From Jiulongibacter sediminis (GTDB lineage: Bacteria; Bacteroidota; Bacteroidia; Cytophagales; Spirosomataceae): a DNA stretch of 64,000 nucleotides. Position numbers and translations under genes: made by a program. Shown piece by piece: positions 17,314 to 25,987 of this stretch. Position 1 is the first letter of the stretch. Each line of letters starts with the position of its first letter. The stretch covers positions 62,001 to 126,000 of the forward strand of contig NZ_LGTQ01000010.1 in NCBI RefSeq assembly GCF_001306455.1. Direction: 5' to 3'. Under the pieces are notes generated by a model. It saw only the letters and a program-made list of their open reading frames with translations, had not been told where the DNA came from and made no database searches.

Positions 17314-19746
17314 TTAAAAATTCACTCGGTAGAAAAATACCGGTAAGAAACCCAGCTGATACTCCTGCTTTATGAATGTTCCATCAGGTTGCGGAGCATA
17401 ACTTAAAGAGAGAATATTCTGGATACCTAAAGGATTCACCAGGTCAATGGCAATGGTATGTGTCAGGCCTCTCCTATTGATTTTGTAATCAATTTTAGCA
17501 TCCAGACGGCGATATGGAGCAAACTGAAGAGTGTTTCTGCCTTCATCTTCATAAACAATTTCCTGTGCAGCCGCAGAAGCAGTTTCGTCCACAGGGCCAT
17601 ACCAACGACCGCCCACAGCCGTAAACTTGGCTCCCAGACTTAGAGCAGACCTCCTGAATTTGATCTCTTTCGCGAACAAAGCATTGAAAGCATATTTCCC
17701 ATTGAAATCGGTGTTTCTCAAAACACCATCAGCACCGATGTATTTGGCATCAAAAAGTGAGGCCGTGGTCAGAAAATAAAAGCCATCACTGAAAAACTTC
17801 TCCAAAGTCAGTTCGGCACCGTAGTTTCGACCAGTTCCTTCATTGACCAGTCTGTTCGGGAATATTCGAGAAAAACCAGCACCTGAATTCACCATTGAGA
17901 AAGAACTCGTTGGATCCACTTCAATTGGAATGTTAAATAGTTTTTGGTAATAGGTCTCGAAAAGCAAACGCATGTTCTTGCCAACTAAACGATTATAACC
18001 AGCCACAAAATGCCAGCTTTTCGTAAGGCCCATGTCTGGATTGAGATAGTTCAGATTATTCTCTGAGATATTATTGCCATAGAAGTATGTATAAGGTGAT
18101 TGCATTTGAGAATGCAAACCGGTGGCTAAACTGATTTTATTTCCATTGCCCAGTTCATAGGTGAGCCCTGCCCTTGGCTCAATAGCTGAAAAAGAGTTTT
18201 CATTAATGGAGCTATAAAAACTAGTTGCACCCAGACTCATCGTCCATTTTTCATTCAGGAAGTATTTCCATTGCAGATAGGGCTGCAACTGAAGATAATT
18301 TTTGTTTGATAACCAACGGGTATCCCATGGCGTTATGTTCAACTCAGGAAGCGGTGTCACTACACGAGCACTATCATATGACTCAAAATTGACCAACTCC
18401 GTATTTATACCAAATTTAAGGGTACTGCGAGCACTGTATTTTTGATTGACCGATACTACTCCTGTCAGCTTAGTTTCATCAAAAACATAATCAAGCAACG
18501 GAATCAGACGATTTATAGAATAGCGATCACCTTCTACAATAGGATTGCCCTCTGCATCAGAATTGAGTAAAACATAATCATGATTGGCATCCTGCAAATT
18601 GGTACTGGCAGCGAGCGTTGCCTTCAAAAAAGTCTTCTTTTTGATAGGCTTTGAGTAGGTCAAACCTGCCACACCCATTCGGGTGGAATAATATTGATCC
18701 CGATCGTTTGAGCCGAAGATATTTCTATCTTCAATGGTTTGATCACTGATAAGGATATCAATGGTGCTGTTTCCACCAAAAGCCCATAGCGAAACCTCCG
18801 CACCATCTTTTTGAGGAAAATTAAAACGTAAGAACCCATCCTGATATTTGGGCACGGCGGCAGTTCCGATGTCAACCCCGAGTTTATCAAACATCCAGAG
18901 GTTAGCGTACCGATACGTCGCTAAATAAGATGAACCTTTTTCTTTATTCAGAGGTCCCTCTGCCATAGCCTCGGTACCCAGAAAACCGAACTGAACCATA
19001 AATTCATGATTCTGATTATTTCCATTTCGCAATTTCAAATCAAAAACACCTGCTGTACCGTTCCCGAATTCCGCAGGAAAAGCTCCGGTAAAAAAATCAG
19101 AATTGGCGAGGTACTTATTATTGATAATACTTACCGGTCCTCCACTAGTACCCGGGATGGCAAAGTGGTTAGGGTTTGGGATAGTAACTCCTTCAACTCT
19201 CCAAAGAACACCAGAAGGCGAATTTCCACGTATAACGATATCGTTTCTGGAGTCGTCCGCTCCCTGAACACCGGCAAAATTAGAAGCCATACGAGCCGGC
19301 TCTCCCCTACTACCAGCATACCGGTCAGCCTCTTCTACCGAAAACTGACGGGCAGAAATCATCGCCATTTCATTTTTGGCCGCTCCGTTTCTTCTGGCTT
19401 TCACCACCACTTCCATCAGCTGACTGAGAGATTCCTGCATTTCTACATCCAGAATCACCTCTTTACCAGCATCTACGACAATATTATTGAGCACCACATC
19501 TTCATAACCGATGTAGGAGAACTTCAATGTATGACGGCCCACAGGCACATTCTCAAAAATGTAATTGCCATTTTCATCGGCCACAGCACCTTTGTTATCC
19601 AAAGTTGTGATAGCTCCTGTAGCTCCTATAAGTGCAAATTTGGCTTCTTTGTCTTTGATTACACCTCTAATGGTTTGAGTTAGTTCCTGAGCTGTGACCT
19701 GAAGAGAAAACGCGGTCAGAAGTAGAAAGACAATTCTTTTAAGCAT
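17314..19746 (-). CDS. TonB-dependent receptor with N-terminal CarboxypepD-reg domain
   Basis: This outer-membrane transporter of 810 residues has a signal peptide (1-19), a carboxypeptidase-regulatory-like beta domain (about 24-105; GVIKDKEAKFALIGA, GRHTLKFSYIGYEDV), a plug domain (about 130-240; NDIVIRGNSPSGVLWRVEGV) and a 22-strand-type barrel that ends in an aromatic residue (RVNF). Such receptors import large nutrients with energy from TonB-ExbBD. No SusD partner is adjacent, so it is not a classical polysaccharide SusCD pair. The substrate is unknown. It has its own -7 box at 19769-19776. Confidence 0.9.
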   Translation of the reverse strand: MLKRIVFLLLTAFSLQVTAQELTQTIRGVIKDKEAKFALIGATGAITTLDNKGAVADENGNYIFENVPVGRHTLKFSYIGYEDVVLNNIVVDAGKEVILDVEMQESLSQLMEVVVKARRNGAAKNEMAMISARQFSVEEADRYAGSRGEPARMASNFAGVQGADDSRNDIVIRGNSPSGVLWRVEGVTIPNPNHFAIPGTSGGPVSIINNKYLANSDFFTGAFPAEFGNGTAGVFDLKLRNGNNQNHEFMVQFGFLGTEAMAEGPLNKEKGSSYLATYRYANLWMFDKLGVDIGTAAVPKYQDGFLRFNFPQKDGAEVSLWAFGGNSTIDILISDQTIEDRNIFGSNDRDQYYSTRMGVAGLTYSKPIKKKTFLKATLAASTNLQDANHDYVLLNSDAEGNPIVEGDRYSINRLIPLLDYVFDETKLTGVVSVNQKYSARSTLKFGINTELVNFESYDSARVVTPLPELNITPWDTRWLSNKNYLQLQPYLQWKYFLNEKWTMSLGATSFYSSINENSFSAIEPRAGLTYELGNGNKISLATGLHSQMQSPYTYFYGNNISENNLNYLNPDMGLTKSWHFVAGYNRLVGKNMRLLFETYYQKLFNIPIEVDPTSSFSMVNSGAGFSRIFPNRLVNEGTGRNYGAELTLEKFFSDGFYFLTTASLFDAKYIGADGVLRNTDFNGKYAFNALFAKEIKFRRSALSLGAKFTAVGGRWYGPVDETASAAAQEIVYEDEGRNTLQFAPYRRLDAKIDYKINRRGLTHTIAIDLVNPLGIQNILSLSYAPQPDGTFIKQEYQLGFLPVFFYRVNF

Positions 19747-19768
19747 TTGAAAGGGATTTTTGGAGTAG

Positions 19769-19776
19769 CAAAAATA
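19769..19776 (-). promoter_or_regulatory. -7 box of the TonB-dependent receptor gene
   Basis: The minus strand reads TATTTTTG, a full match to TAnnTTTG, 22 bp upstream of the ATG at 19746. Confidence 0.45.
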
Positions 19777-19892
19777 GCGTTTTTTGATTCCTGATCCTGT
19801 TTTGTTTAATTAGTCGCAGAATTTAGTTTAAAATCCTGTTGAGAATAAAAGGCATACTTTTTGCGTTTTATGCCAGTAGGAGAATAACCATT

Positions 19893-20459
19893 ATGATAAA
19901 AAAGACATTTGCTTTCGCTTTAACAGTAGTTGTATTTGCCATTGGCAGCTCTTTCAAGTGTTTGGAAGAGAGGCCTACCACTGAAGGCATAAATTGGATG
20001 AGCATTGAAGAGGCTTTTGCGGCTACTCAAAAGAATCCCAAAAAAACAATCATTGATGTTTATACCAACTGGTGTGGCTGGTGCAAGGTGATGGATAAGA
20101 AAACCTTTACAAACCCTGAAGTTGTAAAATATGTCAATGAAAATTATTATGCTGTTAAATTGAATGCTGAGTCAAAAGAGGATATCGTAATAGGCAACAC
20201 CACTTACAAGTATAATGAGCAAAACCGGGCAAATGATATTGCTGTAGCTTTATTACAAGGAAAAATGAGCTACCCAAGCATGGTTTATCTTGACGAGCAA
20301 TTCAACATGATTCAGCCGATACCGGGTTATCTGGAGGCCAGACAGTTTCATGAAATCATCACATTCATCGGTGACGATTACCACAAAAAAGAAACTTTTG
20401 ATGCCTATAAAGCCGGTACGTATAAGAAGAATTTCAGCGAGGCTCTGGTGAGTCTTTAA
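19893..20459 (+). CDS. Exported thioredoxin-fold protein
   Basis: From the ATG at 19893 the protein has 188 residues. An N-terminal hydrophobic signal segment (residues 4-19) is followed by a thioredoxin fold with the redox motif CGWC (Cys61, Cys64) in a DVYTNWCGWCKVM context, typical of DUF255/thioredoxin_7-like periplasmic proteins. The cis-proline loop is in MSYPSMVYLD. It probably works in thiol-disulfide exchange in the periplasm. I rejected the TTG start at 19839 because it would place a poorly hydrophobic extension before the signal peptide. Confidence 0.85.
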   Translation: MIKKTFAFALTVVVFAIGSSFKCLEERPTTEGINWMSIEEAFAATQKNPKKTIIDVYTNWCGWCKVMDKKTFTNPEVVKYVNENYYAVKLNAESKEDIVIGNTTYKYNEQNRANDIAVALLQGKMSYPSMVYLDEQFNMIQPIPGYLEARQFHEIITFIGDDYHKKETFDAYKAGTYKKNFSEALVSL

Positions 20460-20478
20460 TCCGGAACAATATCAACAA

Positions 20479-20510
20479 AACAGGCCTCAACTTAAGAATT
20501 GAGGCCTGTT
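20479..20510. terminator. Bidirectional intrinsic terminator
   Basis: A 12-bp perfect stem (AACAGGCCTCAA at 20479-20490 with TTGAGGCCTGTT at 20499-20510) has an 8-nt loop and flanking A and T runs. It separates the convergent thioredoxin-like and porin genes. Confidence 0.88.
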
Positions 20511-20533
20511 TTGTTCTTTCGCATTTTCTCTTT

Positions 20534-21724
20534 CTAGTAATTGAATTGAGCTTGAAGTCTGAATCTGCTCCCTACCTGATGGTTTACAGGCTTTAGTCCG
20601 TCTACATAGTTTCTGTCTTCAAAAGAATATAAGCCGACCAACTCAAATTTGTCCCATTGCCATTCTACTCCAATCTCTGTTTGTCTAACCAAATATGATC
20701 TGGCATCCAGCTCAAATTTCTTTCCTCCATCGTAATACTGGTATTTTAAAAACGGAATAAAAGTATGCTTGTCGCCGGCATACCTATACATTAACTGAGC
20801 GTATCCACCCGTAAGGCTTTGCTCCTCAGTTCTATTGGTTAATGCATTATACTCTGGTCCCTTACCAATATTATACTCTCCCTGAAAACCAAATGGCTGC
20901 GGATATACCGTAAGAGAAGCCGCTACTCTTTCATCAGCAAATAAGTTTTCTCTATTTTCATTAACCTCACTCAAAGACACGGAGTATTTACCCTTATAAC
21001 CCTGAATTCCGGCTTCAATGATCTGCTTTTCTCCTACAAGAAACGGATAGGTAAATCTGGCAATCACATGAAGATTATCATTCTGCTCTATTCTTCCTGC
21101 ACCTTGACCGTTATAAAGTCCAAACCCAAACATACCGTAGTCACCACTACCTTTTAATCCCGATCTAGTTAGAAATGAAAGTCTTTTTCTGATCCCTACC
21201 GGTGTATAATAATAGAAAGCTCCAAGATCACGCTCATCTTTTGCCGCACTATTGATGGCGTCATTTCTATCCAGTGCCAAACGATTACTTGAAGACTGCA
21301 TATTCTCAAATCCGTAAGGAATCTTAGATTGGCCAAATCGAATTCTGTGTGATCTTTCATCATTCAGAGCCAGATCAAAATATGCATCTTTTAAGCCAAG
21401 ACCATGTTGAATTGAATTGCTAAAAGCAGTGGCCATATCAAATTGAAGATAGGCATAAACTCTTTTTGAGAGGTTGCCTGCAAGTCTGATACGTGCTCGT
21501 CTTAGAAAAAAGCCTTTTCCTTTACCCAGTGATTTATCACACTGCTCACAAGTAAGATCTTCATTTGTTTCAAAAAGTCTGTTATACCTAAGCTGCGTAT
21601 AACCTCCAAGCCGTATATTCTCGAACCATTTCGAGCTTACACTCTCAACAACCTGAGATTTTGCTTCAAAATTTAAACATAGTAGTGCTACTGTTGCAAA
21701 AATTGCAACAAATACATTTTTCAT
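20534..21724 (-). CDS. OprO/OprP-type phosphate-selective porin
   Basis: The 396-residue outer-membrane protein has a signal peptide (1-23, ending EAKSQ) and alternating beta strands throughout. Signature segments of the porin O/P family include LGGYTQLRYNR, FFLRRARIRLAGNLSKRVYAYLQFD and RIRFGQSKIPYGFENMQSS. It ends with FRLQAQFNY, an aromatic barrel terminus. It lies downstream of the PiT phosphate transporter and its companion on the same strand, which fits phosphate or anion passage through the outer membrane. A terminator-like hairpin at 21745-21769 separates it from them, so it may be transcribed partly by readthrough. Confidence 0.88.
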   Translation of the reverse strand: MKNVFVAIFATVALLCLNFEAKSQVVESVSSKWFENIRLGGYTQLRYNRLFETNEDLTCEQCDKSLGKGKGFFLRRARIRLAGNLSKRVYAYLQFDMATAFSNSIQHGLGLKDAYFDLALNDERSHRIRFGQSKIPYGFENMQSSSNRLALDRNDAINSAAKDERDLGAFYYYTPVGIRKRLSFLTRSGLKGSGDYGMFGFGLYNGQGAGRIEQNDNLHVIARFTYPFLVGEKQIIEAGIQGYKGKYSVSLSEVNENRENLFADERVAASLTVYPQPFGFQGEYNIGKGPEYNALTNRTEEQSLTGGYAQLMYRYAGDKHTFIPFLKYQYYDGGKKFELDARSYLVRQTEIGVEWQWDKFELVGLYSFEDRNYVDGLKPVNHQVGSRFRLQAQFNY

Positions 21725-21744
21725 TTTAATTGATTCTATTGGTG

Positions 21745-21769
21745 TAAAAAAGGCCCGGATTTAGCCGGG
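21745..21769 (-). terminator. Intrinsic terminator between PiT genes and porin gene
   Basis: On the minus strand CCCGG and CCGGG (21765-21769/21754-21758) form a GC-rich stem with a 6-nt loop, followed by CC and a run of T. It lies 3' of the 21790-22728 gene and 5' of the porin ATG, so it may act as a partial terminator inside the cluster. Confidence 0.65.
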
Positions 21770-21789
21770 TATATTGATTCTCTTGATTC

Positions 21790-22728
21790 CTATTTTGCGA
21801 TGTAATTAACTCCAAGAGCAATTACTACAGACACAGTCATACCAAGCACCAGCTTACCAAAATCATTGCTCACCATAGGGAAAAGTTTTTTCCACTTTCT
21901 ATGTTTTGACAACGTAGTAATGGCCATCTCTCTACCTGTTAAAAGTCCAATAAATACCCATGTGGTAGACATCGGGATACTGTTGTATTCTTTGAAGAAA
22001 AACAGAATAAGTGCGTAAACAAAGTCAATAATGGTGGCTGACCGCACGTACTTCGTATTCGTTTTTGATAAAACTATCTTTTGTATTTTACCTCCACCTT
22101 CTCTGAAAATGAAAAAGATTGTTCCTGTAAAAAATACAAGAATTAAGATCAGCATAGTAAAGCTAATCTGACGAGGCAAAAAGACTGAAATATTGGCTAC
22201 ATCATGTGTTAACCAGCTCCACCACAGAAAACCTGTAGAAATCCATTGAAGTCTTTTCCACCACTCTTTGTTTTTATCTCTGATGCTGGCCTTTTCATCC
22301 AGGACTTTTGAAATGGCAACCCAGAAAACGTAGGCCACAATTGCGGATAACGCATAACCTACAATTGACTTCAATAGCATACTTTCCAATACCACCGAGC
22401 TGGCAAAAGTAGCCAGTATCAGGAAAGATGTCGAGACTGGAATTCCTATCCTCGTTAGTAAAATTAAAATTAACGGTGCCAGACCATGGTACCACTGAAT
22501 TGGCTGATAAGGTATTTTAGCCAACCTTCCGTATGAAATATCTCCATCATAGGCATACCAGCTGTATGCTACAGTTAATATCAACCCAAGTGACGCAAAA
22601 GTGGCCAGATAATACCAGGGAGTTTTCTTATTTGAAGACATCCAGGTACCAAGGGTCTGAATAGAGTCATTGGCTATTACAGAGTAAGAAGCCAACAAGA
22701 AAAAGAAAATAGATAGGTAATTCTCCAT
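21790..22728 (-). CDS. Polytopic membrane protein, probable divergent PiT relative
   Basis: From the ATG at 22728 the protein has 312 residues and about eight membrane helices. The alternative start at 22800 would overlap the PiT gene, so I chose 22728. Two features recall the inverted-repeat PiT fold: an AND motif near the N-terminus (residues 19-21) with GIPVSTS (95-101) in the first half, and THDVAN (174-179) with IPMSTTW (251-257) in the second half. Canonical PiT proteins have NGFHDTANA/HGRND and P(V/S)STTH at the equivalent places. The histidine after STT is missing. It follows pit by 22 bp, so the two are co-transcribed. A role in anion transport is inferred, not shown. Confidence 0.7.
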   Translation of the reverse strand: MENYLSIFFFLLASYSVIANDSIQTLGTWMSSNKKTPWYYLATFASLGLILTVAYSWYAYDGDISYGRLAKIPYQPIQWYHGLAPLILILLTRIGIPVSTSFLILATFASSVVLESMLLKSIVGYALSAIVAYVFWVAISKVLDEKASIRDKNKEWWKRLQWISTGFLWWSWLTHDVANISVFLPRQISFTMLILILVFFTGTIFFIFREGGGKIQKIVLSKTNTKYVRSATIIDFVYALILFFFKEYNSIPMSTTWVFIGLLTGREMAITTLSKHRKWKKLFPMVSNDFGKLVLGMTVSVVIALGVNYIAK

Positions 22729-22750
22729 CAGTGTAGTATTAAGGGGTGCT

Positions 22751-24151
22751 TTATGACACAAACATTCTAAAAAGTAAAAACAAACCAGCAGATAAACCAA
22801 TAGAAGCCGGCAATGTTAAAACCCAGGTTATCAATATATTTCTAATCGTATTTAACTGCAAATTTCCGAGGCCGTCTGAAGCCACCATTGTACCCGCCAC
22901 ACCTGAAGAAAGTGTATGTGTGGTACTAACCGGTAAACCAAAACCGGAAGCGAGACCGATAGTCGTGGCAGCCACTAACTCGGCAGAGGCTCCCTGAGCA
23001 TAATTCAGGTGAGTTTTACCAATTTTTTCGCCTATGGTTACCACAATACGTTTCCAACTAAACATGGTACCCAAACCGAGAGAAAGTGATATTAACATAA
23101 TCACCCAGAAAGGAGCAAAATCTACTAGCTTTCTGACTCCTTTTTCATCTTGTGTCAACAATTTTGATAGCTCCGATTTCTGACCCGCTGTCAAAGACGA
23201 ATTCTCTAACTGAACTAAGTGACTCACATGATCAGAAAGTTTAAGTATAGATGCTCTGATATTGAGGTCTTCACCTTCAATATTGCCTGATGTTTTTATA
23301 TACTGTATTTCTGATAGACTGCTTTCAATAAGGCCCATTTGATCATTATCGCTGGTTTCAATGGCATTCAGAATAGATTCAGCCTGAGTGATTTGGGGCA
23401 TAACATCTTCTAATGATGTATTTGGCGAAAGAGCAAATTTGGCCGGTACAACAGCTACCAAAATTAGCATGATCAGCCCAATACCCTTCTGACCGTCGTT
23501 TCTGCCGTGAAAAAAACTCACTAATGTACTTGTGCTTATAAGGATACCTCTAATCCAGATTGGAGGCTTCTTCCTGACATCAGGTTCAGAGAAAATCATT
23601 TCTCTCTGACTGGCGGGAGCTACTTTTTTCAATATCGCCATAAGAATTATGGCAAGGGTAAACCCAATTACCGGAGCCATAAGCAGACCCGTAAAAATCT
23701 TTATGGCTTTTGACCAGTTAACAGATTCCAGAACGGTAGTGTTATTTGGCAGTAGAGCATAGCCTAAGGCGACTCCCAAAATAGCACCAATAAGTGTATG
23801 GGAACTACTTGACGGGATTCCAAAATACCAGGTTCCAAAATTCCAGATAATAGCTGAGAGCAGCATGGCGAACACCATGGCAAAGATTTCACCGGTGTTT
23901 TGATCAATCAATAAATCAATGGGGAGTAAGTGTATGATACTCAAACCGACGCCAATACCTCCGCTGATTACGCCAAGGAAGTTGACGACCCCAGACCAAA
24001 CAACAGCACTTATTGGCTTCATTGAATTGGTATAGATCACCGTGGCTACCGCATTGGCAGTATCGTGAAAACCGTTTATGAATTCAAACACGCAGGCGGC
24101 AAACAGCACTATCCCGAGCAGGATGAAGACATCTGTCTCTAGATTAAACAC
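22751..24151 (-). CDS. PiT-family inorganic phosphate transporter
   Basis: The 466-residue inner-membrane protein has both PiT repeats: NGFHDTANAVATV (about 26-38) with IPSSSSHTLIGAILG in the first half, and HGRNDGQKGIGL with LPVSTTHTLSSGVAG in the second. It moves phosphate with a cation. A hydrophilic insert of about 120 residues, rich in Ser, Glu and Ile, lies between the halves (about 245-355) and may be cytoplasmic. The start codon is GTG. It is the first gene of a minus-strand phosphate group that includes a divergent PiT-like protein and an OprO/P porin. Confidence 0.93.
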   Translation of the reverse strand: MFNLETDVFILLGIVLFAACVFEFINGFHDTANAVATVIYTNSMKPISAVVWSGVVNFLGVISGGIGVGLSIIHLLPIDLLIDQNTGEIFAMVFAMLLSAIIWNFGTWYFGIPSSSSHTLIGAILGVALGYALLPNNTTVLESVNWSKAIKIFTGLLMAPVIGFTLAIILMAILKKVAPASQREMIFSEPDVRKKPPIWIRGILISTSTLVSFFHGRNDGQKGIGLIMLILVAVVPAKFALSPNTSLEDVMPQITQAESILNAIETSDNDQMGLIESSLSEIQYIKTSGNIEGEDLNIRASILKLSDHVSHLVQLENSSLTAGQKSELSKLLTQDEKGVRKLVDFAPFWVIMLISLSLGLGTMFSWKRIVVTIGEKIGKTHLNYAQGASAELVAATTIGLASGFGLPVSTTHTLSSGVAGTMVASDGLGNLQLNTIRNILITWVLTLPASIGLSAGLFLLFRMFVS

Positions 24152-24352
24152 TTTTATTCTTTAAAAATTGAGCTTTGTTAACTCATATCATATTGGTGCT
24201 GCAAATGTGACTATTTTGGAATTACCTTTGTATTATTTCTATATTAAGAAATTGTTAAGTTTAATAATATTACAACACAACAATCTCATTAATAATCATT
24301 TAACTATATACTTAGAAAACTATCTAATTAAGAAGGAATTGAATAATAATGA

Positions 24353-24380
24353 AAAAAGGGAGCGAAAAGGCTCCCTTTTT
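24353..24380 (-). terminator. Intrinsic terminator of gpmI
   Basis: GGGAGC (24358-24363) pairs with GCTCCC (24370-24375), extended by A and T runs on both sides. It lies 52 bp 3' of the gpmI stop. The AT-rich stretch between it and the PiT start (24152-24352) holds no gene that I can support. Confidence 0.8.
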
Positions 24381-24431
24381 AAGTCTTCATAAGATGTATA
24401 TTAATCAAGACGTAAAGCCTTATTGTTTCGA

Positions 24432-25967
24432 CTACACAATTACGTTACCAGTCATCTCGGCCGGAATATCTACACCCATCATTGACAGGATCGTTGGAGA
24501 TACATCACCTAACTTTCCATCTTTAGGTTGGCCTTTGTATTCCGGGTCAACTACAATAAACGGAACCAGATTCAGCGAGTGAGCAGTATTGACCGTTTTG
24601 TCATCATTGATCATATAATCAGCATTTCCGTGGTCGGCGATTACAATTGAGGCATAGCCATTTTCCAAGCCAGTTTCCACGACTTCTTTCAGACAACCAT
24701 CTACTGTTTCCACAGCCTTTTTAACAGCCTCAAAATCGCCTGTGTGGCCTACCATGTCAGGGTTTGCAAAGTTTAGACAAACGAAATCAACTTCACCCTT
24801 TTTCAATTCAGGCAGAATACCATTTTTGATATCATTGGCAGCCATTTCAGGCTTCAGATCATACGTAGCAACATCTTTTGGAGACGGAGCGAGAATACGG
24901 CTCTCGCCCTCAAATTCTTTCTCACGACCACCACTAAAGAAGAATGTTACATGCGGATATTTCTCAGTCTCGGCAATTCTGATTTGCTTTTTGCCCGCAT
25001 CCTGAAGTACCTCACCCATCGTGTTTTTGAGATTGTCTTTCTCATAAATCACTCCTACATTTTTGTAGGTGGCATCGTAGTTTGTCATGGTGATATATTT
25101 CAAATCCAGCGGATGCATATTCTGCTCGTGATAAGAAGTTTGCGTTAGCACCTCCGTAATTTCACGGCCACGGTCAGTTCTGAAGTTGAAACACAAAACC
25201 ACATCGCCATCTTCAATTTTGGCAATCGGCTCTTCATGTTGTGTTACAATAATCGGCTTCATGAATTCGTCGGTTATGCCAGCTTCATAAGCCTCCTGAA
25301 TAGTGGTTAACAGGCCGCCATTAGAAACATAATGCTCACCTTCGCCGTGCACCATGGCATCATAGGCCAGTTTTACACGATCCCATCTTTTATCGCGGTC
25401 CATAGCATAGTAGCGACCCACCACTGAGGCGATTTGCCCACCGGTGCTGGCCATAGACAGCTGAAGATCTGCAATAAAGTCTCTACCTGATTTCGGGTCG
25501 GTATCGCGGCCATCCAGGAAAGCATGCACAAAAACATCTCTTACACCTGCTTCACCAGCGATTTTGCAAAGGCCTTTCAGGTGGTTAATATGCGAGTGCA
25601 CACCTCCATCCGAAACAAGACCGATGAAATGCACTTTTTTGTGCTCTTTTTTAGCGTAGCTCAATGCCTCTGTCAAAACCGGTTCTTGAGCCAGGCGACC
25701 TTCGTTGATTTCAATATTGATTTTCTCCAGCTGCTGATAAACCACTCGACCGGCACCGAGATTCATGTGACCTACCTCTGAGTTACCCATCTGGCCATCG
25801 GGCAAACCTACAGCCAGCCCGCAGGCTTCGAGTGTGCTGTGCGGATAAGAGGCCATTAAATGATCGAAATATGGAACATTGGCGGCATCAATGGCAGACC
25901 TCCACTCCTCTCCTTTTTTAGGGATTCCCCAGCCGTCAAGGATAATTAATTGTACTTTCTTACTCAC
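24432..25967 (-). CDS. gpmI: 2,3-bisphosphoglycerate-independent phosphoglycerate mutase
   Basis: GpmI interconverts 3- and 2-phosphoglycerate in glycolysis and uses two Mn ions. The 511-residue protein has the alkaline-phosphatase fold: metal-binding DGWG (Asp11), the phosphoserine in GNSEVGH (Ser63), and the C-terminal metal cluster with NPDMVGHTG and DHGNAD. Length is standard for the family. The start codon is GTG at 25967. It lies 20 bp downstream of an M16 peptidase gene and is probably co-transcribed with it. Confidence 0.96.
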   Translation of the reverse strand: MSKKVQLIILDGWGIPKKGEEWRSAIDAANVPYFDHLMASYPHSTLEACGLAVGLPDGQMGNSEVGHMNLGAGRVVYQQLEKINIEINEGRLAQEPVLTEALSYAKKEHKKVHFIGLVSDGGVHSHINHLKGLCKIAGEAGVRDVFVHAFLDGRDTDPKSGRDFIADLQLSMASTGGQIASVVGRYYAMDRDKRWDRVKLAYDAMVHGEGEHYVSNGGLLTTIQEAYEAGITDEFMKPIIVTQHEEPIAKIEDGDVVLCFNFRTDRGREITEVLTQTSYHEQNMHPLDLKYITMTNYDATYKNVGVIYEKDNLKNTMGEVLQDAGKKQIRIAETEKYPHVTFFFSGGREKEFEGESRILAPSPKDVATYDLKPEMAANDIKNGILPELKKGEVDFVCLNFANPDMVGHTGDFEAVKKAVETVDGCLKEVVETGLENGYASIVIADHGNADYMINDDKTVNTAHSLNLVPFIVVDPEYKGQPKDGKLGDVSPTILSMMGVDIPAEMTGNVIV

Positions 25968-25987
25968 GGTTCTATTGCTTTAAGGTG

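Noticed and set aside
24168-24392. Plus-strand frame of 74 codons in the AT-rich gap between the PiT and gpmI genes
   Set aside because: It has Asn/Leu/Lys-rich random composition, runs through the gpmI terminator and has no promoter.
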